Below, piece after piece: positions 7,907-13,657 of a DNA stretch of 13,657 bases. Every line of letters starts with the position of its first letter. Positions within the stretch are counted from its first letter, which is position 1. Below the pieces are notes generated by a model that worked only from the letters and a program-made list of their open reading frames with translations, was not told the DNA's origin and made no database searches. The translations under genes and the position numbers were made by a program. Origin of the DNA: an uncultured Collinsella sp. (lineage in GTDB: Bacteria; Actinomycetota; Coriobacteriia; Coriobacteriales; Coriobacteriaceae); NCBI GenBank assembly GCA_902494375.1, contig CABUTL010000016.1, positions 1 through 13,657 of the forward strand. The letters run 5' to 3'.

Positions 7907-7922
7907 CCATGCGGTTGCATGG
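7907..7922 (-). promoter_or_regulatory. Small hairpin just before the pyrK ribosome site
   Basis: CCATGC and GCATGG (7907-7912 and 7917-7922) pair perfectly around a 4-base loop. On the minus strand the hairpin ends a few bases before the TTGGAG that serves pyrK. It may affect pyrK translation or mRNA processing. This is inferred from position. Confidence 0.35.
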
Positions 7923-7933
7923 TCCAAACGAAT

Positions 7934-7963
7934 AGAAAGCGCGGCACCGCAAGGGCGCCGCGC
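7934..7963 (-). terminator. GC-rich hairpin after pyrC (leaky terminator or mRNA stabiliser)
   Basis: Arms at 7939-7948 and 7954-7963 give a 10-base-pair stem (one G.U) with a 5-base loop. On the minus strand it is followed by TTTCTATT. It starts 21 bases after the pyrC stop. pyrK and pyrD have no obvious promoter of their own, so full termination is unlikely. Confidence 0.5.
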
Positions 7964-7983
7964 ACAAAAGCGATAAGGCTATG

Positions 7984-9273
7984 CTAGCAGATGCAGCCGT
8001 CAGCAAGCGTCTGCTTACCGCCGACAAACACATCGGTGGCACGACCGGTGAGCGTGCGGCCGGCAAAACCGGAGTTCTCGGCGCGTGACTCGTAACCGTC
8101 CTCGCCAACCGTCCAGGTTGCGGAGGGGTCGAACACGGTCAGGTCGGCAACGGAGCCCGCCTTGACCTGAACCTGGTCGAGGCCCAGAATCTCACGCGGC
8201 TTGATGGCCATGAGCTCGACCATGCGAGCCATGCTCATCTTGCCCGTGTTGACCAGCTCGGTGAGCACGAGCGACAGCGAGGTCTCGAGGCCGATCATGC
8301 CAAAGGGCGCAAGCTCGAACTCGCGGGCCTTCTCCCACGGGGTGTGGGGAGCGTGATCGGTGACGATAACGTCGACGGTGCCGTCGATGACACCCTGACG
8401 GATGGCCTCGGCGTCCTCGTCGGTACGCAGCGGCGGATTGACCTTGAGCGAGGTGTTGTAGGTCTCGTCCAAGTCGTTCTCGGTCAGGAACATGTGGTGC
8501 GGGGTGGCCTCGCAGGTAACCTGGACACCGGCGGCCTTACCGGCACGCACGAGCTCCAGGCCGTGAGCGGTGGAAATGTGCTGGATGTGCAGCTTGGCAC
8601 CGGTCAGCTTGGCGATCTCGATGTCGCGAGCGATCTGGAGCTCCTCGCCGGCAGCCGGCCAGCCCTCGAGAGCCAGACGGGTCGAGACCTTGCCCTCGTT
8701 GATCTGGCCGTGGCCGACCAGGTCCTCGTCCTGGCAGTGGCTCATAAAGACCTTGCCGAACATCTTGCCGTAGTCCATGCAGCGACGGAGCATGCCCGCG
8801 CCCTGCACGCCGCGACCGTCGTCGGTGAAGGCGACGGCGCCGTGGGCGACCATATCACCCATCTCGGACATGGCCTCGCCCTTAAGACCGCGGGTCATGG
8901 CGCCCGACGGATAGACGCGGCAGTGACCGACCTCGGCAGCACGGGACTTGACGAACTCCACGACGGTGCCGTTATCGGTGACGGGATCGGTGTTGGGCAT
9001 GGCGCACACGCCGGTAAAGCCACCCTTGGCAGCAGCGCGGGTGCCGCTCTCGATGTCCTCTTTGACCTCGTAGCCGGGCTCACGAAGGTGAACGTGCATA
9101 TCCACCAGGCCGGGGACGAGGTACTTGCCGGAAAGGTCGCGGACCTCGGCTCCCTCGACGGCGAGATTCTCGCCGACCTCGGCGATCTTATCGCCGTCAA
9201 TCAGGACGTCAACGACACCGTCAAGCTCGACGGACGGGTCGACGACGTGGGCATTCTTAAGAAGCAAGGCCAT
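7984..9273 (-). CDS. pyrC: Dihydroorotase
   Basis: Dihydroorotase cyclises carbamoyl-aspartate to dihydroorotate. The 429-residue product is a type I enzyme of the amidohydrolase superfamily. It shows metal-binding H60 and H62 in DMHVHLREPG, the conserved AFTDDGRG (D151/D152) that takes the place of the carboxylated lysine in many type I enzymes, H179 in MSHCQDED, H232 in HIQHIS and the catalytic D306 in TDHAPH. The set is complete, so it should be active. The start at ATG 9273 is fixed by GGAGGT 7 bases upstream; the longer frame to 9429 is a shadow of pyrB. It overlaps the end of pyrB by 17 bases. Confidence 0.96.
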   Translation of the reverse strand: MALLLKNAHVVDPSVELDGVVDVLIDGDKIAEVGENLAVEGAEVRDLSGKYLVPGLVDMHVHLREPGYEVKEDIESGTRAAAKGGFTGVCAMPNTDPVTDNGTVVEFVKSRAAEVGHCRVYPSGAMTRGLKGEAMSEMGDMVAHGAVAFTDDGRGVQGAGMLRRCMDYGKMFGKVFMSHCQDEDLVGHGQINEGKVSTRLALEGWPAAGEELQIARDIEIAKLTGAKLHIQHISTAHGLELVRAGKAAGVQVTCEATPHHMFLTENDLDETYNTSLKVNPPLRTDEDAEAIRQGVIDGTVDVIVTDHAPHTPWEKAREFELAPFGMIGLETSLSLVLTELVNTGKMSMARMVELMAIKPREILGLDQVQVKAGSVADLTVFDPSATWTVGEDGYESRAENSGFAGRTLTGRATDVFVGGKQTLADGCIC

Positions 9274-10201
9274 TATCGGCACCTCCAAGCAGCAGATACA
9301 GGATAGCCATACGCACGCAGATACCGGCGTAGACCTGCTCCAGGATGACGGAGCGTTGCGGGTGGTCGGCCATATAGGAGTCGAACTCGACGCCGCGGTT
9401 GATGGGGCCCGGGTGGCAGATAATCGCATCGGGCTTCATGAGCTTCTCGCGGTCCTTGGTCAGACCGAAGAGCTTGTGGTACTCACGAATGGTCGGGAAC
9501 GGGGCACCCTCGAGGCGCTCCTGCTGCACGCGCAGCATGTAGACGACGTCCAGCTCGGGCAGGACGGAATCGAGGTCGCTCGTCACGTGGTCGCAGCCCA
9601 GGACCTCGGGCGCCGGCGGCAGCAGCGTGCCGGGGGCGACGGCGTAGGTCTCGCAGCCCATGATCTTAAGGGCGGGGATCAGCGAACCGCAAACACGGGA
9701 GTGCGCGATATCGCCGACGACGGCGACCTTCAGACCATGGAAGTCGCCCTTGTGCTCCCAGATGGTGTACAGGTCGAGCAGGGCCTGCGTGGGATGGTTG
9801 TGCTTGCCGTCGCCGGCGCAGATGACGCTCGCGGGCGAGTTCTGCGTGACGATGTAGGGAGCACCGGCGTGCTTATCTCGCACGACGATGCAGTCGATCT
9901 TATAGGCGTTGAGGGTCTCGACGGTGTCGACAAGGCTCTCGCCCTTGACCGTGGAGGTCGAGGAGCCGCCAAAGTTGAGGCTGTCGGCCGAAAGACGCTT
10001 CTCGGCGAGCTCGAAGGAGCTGCGGGTGCGCGTCGAGGGCTCGTTGAACATGTTGACAATGGTCTTGCCCTTGAGCGTGGGGACCTTCTTGATCGCACGC
10101 TCGTTGACCTCGGAGAACGCCTTGGCGGTCTCGAGGATGAGCTTGATGTCCTCTTCGGAGTACTCGGTAATGTCGATCAGGTGCTTATGGTTGAACGCCA
10201 C
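9257..10201 (-). CDS. pyrB: Aspartate carbamoyltransferase catalytic subunit
   Basis: PyrB condenses carbamoyl phosphate with aspartate, the committed step of pyrimidine synthesis. The product has 314 residues. The carbamoyl-phosphate loop MFNEPSTRTRSSFE is at 51-64, followed by STVKGES with the active-site lysine. GDGKHNHPTQALLDLYT and HPGPINRGVE complete the site. I favour GTG 10201 as the start, with GGGAGG about 11 bases upstream. An in-frame GTG at 10213 directly abuts that ribosome site and overlaps the pyrR stop, so it is less likely. No pyrI regulatory subunit gene is present, which fits control by PyrR. Confidence 0.95.
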   Translation of the reverse strand: MAFNHKHLIDITEYSEEDIKLILETAKAFSEVNERAIKKVPTLKGKTIVNMFNEPSTRTRSSFELAEKRLSADSLNFGGSSTSTVKGESLVDTVETLNAYKIDCIVVRDKHAGAPYIVTQNSPASVICAGDGKHNHPTQALLDLYTIWEHKGDFHGLKVAVVGDIAHSRVCGSLIPALKIMGCETYAVAPGTLLPPAPEVLGCDHVTSDLDSVLPELDVVYMLRVQQERLEGAPFPTIREYHKLFGLTKDREKLMKPDAIICHPGPINRGVEFDSYMADHPQRSVILEQVYAGICVRMAILYLLLGGADNGLAS

Positions 10202-10205
10202 GGTA

Positions 10206-10802
<597 letters not shown>

Positions 10803-10829
10803 TCACATGTCTTGACTGCTGACACAGTC

Positions 10830-10870
10830 AAAAAAATAGATGCCCGACCGCTCAAAGCGGACCAGACACC
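10830..10870 (-). terminator. Attenuator terminator in the pyr leader
   Basis: On the minus strand GGUGUCUGG-CCGCU pairs with AGCGG-UCGGGCAUC (arms 10856-10870 and 10839-10852, a single bulged U at 10861, 3-base loop). The stem has 14 pairs including several G.U. It is followed by UAUUUUUUU (10830-10838), a classic intrinsic terminator, 40 bases before the pyrR start. Its first three bases are shared with the preceding hairpin, so the two may compete. A further 7-pair hairpin (10812-10831) lies between it and the pyrR ribosome site. Confidence 0.7.
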
Positions 10871-10915
10871 CACAGGAAGGGCTGCTCTTTGGCAGCTATG
10901 TAATTCCATGTGGGT
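10868..10915 (-). promoter_or_regulatory. PyrR-binding-like leader hairpin
   Basis: On the minus strand an 11-pair lower stem (10904-10915 with 10868-10878, one bulged base) leads to an internal loop, then an upper stem GCUGC/GCAGC (10892-10896 with 10881-10885) closing the hexaloop CAAAGA. PyrR binding loops have a hexaloop of pattern CNGNGA above an asymmetric internal loop; this loop differs from the pattern at one base. The 5' arm can alternatively pair with GGGTA upstream (hairpin 10912-10926). The arrangement resembles the anti-antiterminator of PyrR attenuation. Binding is inferred. Confidence 0.55.
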
Positions 10916-11021
10916 ATCTCGTACCCCTTTAATGGTCAAGGGATAGTGTAGCCAACCTCGAGCTTAATTGCGAGCATAAATACAGGGCAATCCGTAAACG
11001 GAGCCCAATGCTCAATAAACC

Positions 11022-11050
11022 TATATATATTTGTGGGACGAGCTTGAAAA
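11022..11050 (-). promoter_or_regulatory. Candidate promoter of the pyr operon
   Basis: On the minus strand TTTTCA (11045-11050), 17 bases, then TATATA (11022-11027). This would give a leader of about 225 bases before pyrR. Other weak possibilities nearer the gene, such as TACACT at 10945-10950, cannot be excluded. Bases 10927-11021 show no further clear feature. Confidence 0.35.
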
Positions 11051-11072
11051 CGTACGCACGAGCTGGCATAAT
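11044..11072 (+). promoter_or_regulatory. Distal rpmB promoter
   Basis: TTGAAA (11044-11049), a 17-base spacer, then CATAAT (11067-11072) is a near-consensus housekeeping sigma factor promoter pointing to rpmB. The 5' leader would be about 160 bases. Its -35 overlaps the -35 of the divergent candidate pyr promoter. Confidence 0.55.
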
Positions 11073-11159
11073 CCCCTCTGCTGCACGCAAATCGGATGTA
11101 CGTCCAGGGCCGTGGCGTGAGCACTATCGCCAAAAGAGAAATATCTCTGTGTAGATTAC

Positions 11160-11187
11160 GCACAGGGAATTGCTTCTGTGCTATAGT
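11160..11187 (+). promoter_or_regulatory. Proximal rpmB promoter (extended -10) with dyad
   Basis: TGCTATAGT (-10 at 11182-11187) is a good extended -10, giving a leader of about 48 bases. It is preceded by an inverted repeat GCACAG/CTGTGC (11160-11165 and 11176-11181) that partly overlaps it. No clear -35 is present. Confidence 0.5.
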
Positions 11188-11241
11188 TCAGGCTTGTTTG
11201 TTAACGCGACATGTTCGTTTGTCGCCCAAGGAGGGTCAGTT

Positions 11242-11430
11242 ATGTCCAAAGTTTGCGAAGTTTGCGGTAAGCACCCCGTTGCCGGTCGCTCCATCAGCCA
11301 CTCTCACCGCGTCACCAACCGTAAGTTCCGCCCCAACATCCAGCGCGTCTACGTGGTCGTCGATGGTCACCGTCGCAAGATGAACGTTTGCTCCACCTGC
11401 CTCAAGTCCGGCAAGGTTGCGCGCTCCTAA
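11242..11430 (+). CDS. rpmB: 50S ribosomal protein L28 (zinc-ribbon form)
   Basis: L28 is a small protein of the large ribosomal subunit. The 62-residue product begins MSKVCEVCGKHPVAGRSISHSH and has the usual basic middle RVTNRKFRPNIQRV. It carries two cysteine pairs, C5/C8 and C50/C53, so it is the zinc-binding paralogue type, not the cysteine-free one made under zinc starvation. The start is fixed by AAGGAGGG 6 bases before ATG 11242; the frame is open for 24 codons upstream without a ribosome site. It is a single-gene unit: own promoters upstream and a terminator 70 bases downstream. Bases 11431-11498 hold no other feature I can see. Confidence 0.97.
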   Translation: MSKVCEVCGKHPVAGRSISHSHRVTNRKFRPNIQRVYVVVDGHRRKMNVCSTCLKSGKVARS

Positions 11431-11498
11431 ATAAGGTCTTACCAACAAGTACCTCGGACTCTCCGGGTCAAAGACCTCGCGTTCACATAGAACTTACC

Positions 11499-11531
11499 AA
11501 AGGCGTCCTCCCCAACGGAGGGCGCCTTTTT
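11499..11531 (+). terminator. rpmB terminator
   Basis: AAAGGCGtCCTCC pairs with GGAGGgCGCCTTT (12 pairs plus one T.G in 13 positions) around a 5-base loop and runs into TTTTT. Strong intrinsic terminator; the repeat element begins only about 15 bases beyond it. Confidence 0.9.
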
Positions 11532-11545
11532 GCACTCATTTGGCA

Positions 11546-11596
11546 CTCATTGGGGACAGACTTACATGAGTGCTTTCATGCATTTGGGACAGACAT
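11546..11596 (+). repeat. Left 51-base inverted repeat of the REP element
   Basis: Matches the reverse complement of 12186-12236 at 49 of 51 positions. It contains two direct copies of GGGACAGAC (11553-11561 and 11586-11594), 33 bases apart. A slightly outside copy of GCACTCATT (11532-11540) repeats that at 11543-11551. Confidence 0.9.
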
Positions 11597-11627
11597 AACG
11601 CGTGCCGGCATCGGTTCGCCCCCTGTC

Positions 11628-12212
11628 TCACGCAGCCTCCTTCCAGCCTGTGGTGGCCTTGGTTACGCTTGAAGAGCCGATACCAGTGATACGGGCAATT
11701 TGCTTGACCGTGAGATGTGCCCGCCTAAGCCTCATCAGACAGGCATCGCGTTCGGGGCGTGGCAAGGCCTTGAGCAGCGCAGGATCTATGCTGGGCAGGA
11801 CTTCGCGCGCAACAGAAAGAGCATCCTCATCGGGGATCCGTCGGCGCGGAAGAATCTCCTCTGACCAGATGCGCCCGGCAACTTCCTCGATATGCTCGCA
11901 ATAGCAACGGGAACCTCCGACAATATCGAGCATAGGGGCCGCATCACAAATATCAAAGGGATCGTAGCCCAGCTGATATGCCTTGTAACTTGACCAGCGG
12001 TACGCCTCAAGTGAGTCGAGCGCACCTTTCACGGGATTGAGATGGATATAATCGAGCAGCTGCACTGCCTGCGTGTCCGACTCAACCGCGACCCGCGAAT
12101 AGCGATTGTCAAAATGCTGAGCCTGTAACCTATTTATATCCAATGAGCGGCAATAACAGGCCCAGAACGGCAAAATGGCAAATCGATGTCTGTCCCAAAT
12201 GAGTGAAAGCAC
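11628..12212 (-). pseudogene. Truncated REP-associated (Y1/IS200-like) transposase
   Basis: The 194-codon frame matches only the C-terminal part of REP-associated tyrosine transposases. From about residue 31 it reads AQHFDNRYSRVAVESD, then LLDYIHLNPVKGAL (52-65) and YRWSSYKAY (71-79), all typical of the family after the active site. A C-terminal helix-turn-helix follows (HLTVKQIARITGIGSSSVTKA). The N-terminal catalytic domain with the HxH (HUH) motif and the nucleophilic tyrosine is missing. The first 30 codons come from the right inverted repeat and unrelated bases, and the only start is a GTG inside the repeat, without a ribosome site. It is therefore an internal-deletion remnant. Full-length relatives are usually longer by 60 or more residues. 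Bases 11597-11627 are the short tail between gene and repeat. Confidence 0.75.
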
Positions 12213-12236
12213 TCATGTAAGTCTGTCCCCAATGAG
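12186..12236 (-). repeat. Right 51-base inverted repeat of the REP element
   Basis: Inverted copy of 11546-11596. It contains a perfect hairpin, ATGAGTG-aaag-CACTCAT (12199-12216). The two mismatches to the left copy fall inside this hairpin, so the left copy folds less well. Confidence 0.9.
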
Positions 12237-12266
12237 CGGGGCGATACGCAAGGCAGATAGATTTAG

Positions 12267-12297
12267 TTGAAACGGTTCATTTGATTGAAGCGTTTTA
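12267..12297 (+). promoter_or_regulatory. Two LacI-type half-palindromes upstream of adhE
   Basis: TTGAAACGGTT (12267-12277) and TTGAAGCGTTT (12285-12295) match at 9 of 11 bases. Both contain the AANCGNTT core common to LacI-family operators; their CG centres are 18 bases apart. The first extends to the near-palindrome TGAAACGGTTCA. They lie about 50-80 bases upstream of the likely -10. Regulator unknown. Confidence 0.35.
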
Positions 12298-12308
12298 GTT
12301 TGTCTTTT

Positions 12309-12349
12309 ACGGGAATCTGCCCGTTCACCGAATTATTTCTTGCTATCAT
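12309..12349 (+). promoter_or_regulatory. adhE promoter (extended -10)
   Basis: TGCTATCAT (-10 hexamer 12344-12349) is an extended -10 about 40 bases before the adhE start; the -35 is poor. An inverted repeat ACGGG/CCCGT (12309-12313 and 12320-12324) lies around the -35 position and could be a regulator site. Confidence 0.45.
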
Positions 12350-12389
12350 GCATCTTGTAGGGTAAATCTCCGATCGCAAGGAGACACAA

Positions 12390-13657
12390 ATGGTGAAAAA
12401 GTCACCGGAAAACACTACTCCCGCTATCGTGGACAACGTGGAGGCGCTTGAGGCCAAACTCAAATCTATGCGTGAGGCCCAGGCTAAATTCGCTGAGTAC
12501 ACTCAGGAGCAGGTAGACAAGATCTTCTACGAGGCTGCTATGGCCGCCAACAAGGCTCGTATTCATTTGGCCAAGCTCGCCATCGAGGAGACAGGCCGTG
12601 GCGTTCTCGAGGACAAGGTCATCAAGAACCACTACGCCGCTGAGTACATCTACAACGCTTACAAGAACACCAAGACCTGCGGTGTCATCGAGCGCGACGA
12701 CGCTTACGGCATCACCAAGGTCGCCGAGCCGATCGGTATCGTTGGCGCTGTCATCCCGACCACCAACCCGACCTCCACGGCCATCTTCAAGACGCTCATC
12801 TGCCTGAAGACCCGTAACGCCATCATCATCTCCCCGCACCCGGCAGCCGCCAAGTGCACCATCGCCGCCGCCAAGCTCGTTCTCGACGCAGCTGTCAAGG
12901 CCGGTGCTCCTGAGGGCATCATCGGCTGGGTCGACAAGCCGTCCATCGAGCTGACCAACATGGTCATGCGCGACGTCGACATCATTCTCGCAACCGGTGG
13001 CCCGGGCATGGTCAAGGCTGCTTACTCCTCCGGTAAGCCCGCACTCGGCGTCGGCGCCGGCAACACCCCGGTCATCATCGACGATACCGCGGACATCAAG
13101 CTCGCCGTCAACTCCATCATCCACTCCAAGACGTTCGACAACGGCATGATCTGCGCTTCCGAGCAGTCCGTCACCGTCCTCGACTCCATCTACAAGGATG
13201 TCAAGGCTGAGTTCCAGCGTCGCGGCTGCTACTTCGTCAAGCAGGGTGCCGAGATGGACGCCCTGCGTGCCGCCATGTTCAAGAACGGCGCACTCGATCA
13301 CCGCATCCCCGGCATGGCTGCCGCCAAGATCGCCGAGCTCGCCGGCATCGAGGTTCCCGCCAAGACCAAGATCCTGATCGCCGAGGTCACCTCCACCGAT
13401 CCCGAGAAGGAAGAGTTCTCCCACGAGAAGCTCTCCCCGGTCCTCGCTATGTATCACGCCAAGGACTTCCAGGAGGCCGTTGACAAGGCAGAGCACCTCG
13501 TCCTCGCAGGTGGCCCGGGCCACACCGCCTCTCTCTACGTGCACCCAGCACAGAGCGAGAAGATCGCTAAGTTCCAGCACGTCATGAAGGCCTGCCGCAT
13601 CGTCATCAACACCCCGTCCTCGCACGGCGGCATCGGTGACCTCTACAACTTCGGCAT
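12390..13657 (+). CDS. adhE: Bifunctional acetaldehyde-CoA/alcohol dehydrogenase AdhE (3' part outside window)
   Basis: AdhE reduces acetyl-CoA to acetaldehyde and then ethanol, regenerating NAD+ in fermentation; the family forms long spirosome filaments. The 422 codons visible cover most of the N-terminal acetaldehyde dehydrogenase domain. Landmarks are FAEYTQEQVDKIF, VIPTTNPTSTAIFKTLICLK (121-140), LATGGPGMVKAAYSSGKPALG (about 200-220) and the catalytic cysteine C255 in NGMICASEQS. The frame is still open at the edge, so the iron-dependent alcohol dehydrogenase half is expected beyond but not seen; a stand-alone aldehyde dehydrogenase remains formally possible. The start ATG 12390 has AAGGAG 6 bases upstream. 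Codons end overwhelmingly in C or G, as expected of a highly expressed gene. A 407-codon open frame on the opposite strand is a by-product of this bias. Confidence 0.95.
   Translation, partial: MVKKSPENTTPAIVDNVEALEAKLKSMREAQAKFAEYTQEQVDKIFYEAAMAANKARIHLAKLAIEETGRGVLEDKVIKNHYAAEYIYNAYKNTKTCGVIERDDAYGITKVAEPIGIVGAVIPTTNPTSTAIFKTLICLKTRNAIIISPHPAAAKCTIAAAKLVLDAAVKAGAPEGIIGWVDKPSIELTNMVMRDVDIILATGGPGMVKAAYSSGKPALGVGAGNTPVIIDDTADIKLAVNSIIHSKTFDNGMICASEQSVTVLDSIYKDVKAEFQRRGCYFVKQGAEMDALRAAMFKNGALDHRIPGMAAAKIAELAGIEVPAKTKILIAEVTSTDPEKEEFSHEKLSPVLAMYHAKDFQEAVDKAEHLVLAGGPGHTASLYVHPAQSEKIAKFQHVMKACRIVINTPSSHGGIGDLYNFG

Larger units (their letters stand above)
11546..12236. mobile_element. REP-type element with a decayed Y1 (IS200-like) transposase
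   Basis: Two 51-base inverted repeats (11546-11596 and 12186-12236) bracket a truncated transposase gene on the minus strand. This layout, hairpin-forming repeats around a REP-associated tyrosine transposase, is known for RAYT/REP systems. The transposase lacks its catalytic part, so the unit cannot move by itself; it could be mobilised in trans or be a relic. It sits between the rpmB terminator and the adhE regulatory region, interrupting neither gene. Confidence 0.75.

Noticed and set aside
10911..10939. pyr promoter built on TTGACC (10934-10939, minus strand)
   Set aside because: The -35 is good but at 16-18 bases spacing only TACCCA-like sequence is found as a -10, and it would start transcription inside the leader hairpin.
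10936..11163. 75-codon minus-strand frame in the pyrR-rpmB intergenic region
   Set aside because: No ribosome site or family resemblance, and it covers the predicted promoters and leader structures.
11546..12236. CRISPR array
   Set aside because: The repeats here are one inverted pair with short internal direct copies, not regularly spaced direct repeats with unique spacers; no cas genes.
12402..13625. 407-codon open frame on the minus strand opposite adhE
   Set aside because: Val/Leu/Asp/Gly-rich low-complexity translation, exactly what strong C/G-ending codon use in adhE produces on the opposite strand.

Overview
The window looks like ordinary chromosome from a GC-rich member of the Actinomycetota, most likely a gut Coriobacteriia such as Collinsella. 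Three things support this. There is an actinobacterial integration host factor (mIHF) gene in the conserved run pyrF-mihF-gmk-rpoZ. The ribosomal protein L28 gene is of the zinc-ribbon type. The AdhE is typical of a fermentative anaerobe. The genus is inferred from gene content and protein resemblance; no search was run.

Layout on the minus strand, read right to left from about 11,020 down to 1: first a leader with what looks like a PyrR-type transcription attenuator, then a pyrimidine operon pyrR-pyrB-pyrC-pyrK-pyrD-pyrF. The products are aspartate carbamoyltransferase, dihydroorotase, the NAD-linked class 1B dihydroorotate dehydrogenase (PyrK electron-transfer subunit plus PyrD) and OMP decarboxylase. 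carAB and pyrE are not in the window. After a 283-base gap with a long hairpin and an extended -10 promoter come mihF-gmk-rpoZ-thiI, packed almost without spacing and closed by a strong terminator. Then come comEA-comEC, the DNA receptor and the membrane channel of natural transformation. comEC runs off the left edge.

On the plus strand: a divergent intergenic region of about 450 bases drives rpmB (L28) rightwards, and rpmB ends in a good intrinsic terminator. Just beyond it lies a decayed REP-associated (IS200-like, Y1) transposase element. Two 51-base inverted repeats, 49/51 identical, enclose a transposase that has kept its C-terminal half but lost its catalytic N-terminus. Next comes a regulatory region with two LacI-type half-palindromes and an extended -10, and then adhE, which runs off the right edge with only its acetaldehyde dehydrogenase half visible.

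No new multi-gene system was found. The coding content is core metabolism and housekeeping. The parts worth a second look are the RNA and DNA structure around the genes: the pyr attenuator, the back-to-back pyr/rpmB promoters, the hairpins inside and after the pyr operon, the dyad over the mihF promoter, the REP/transposase remnant, and the putative operators before adhE.
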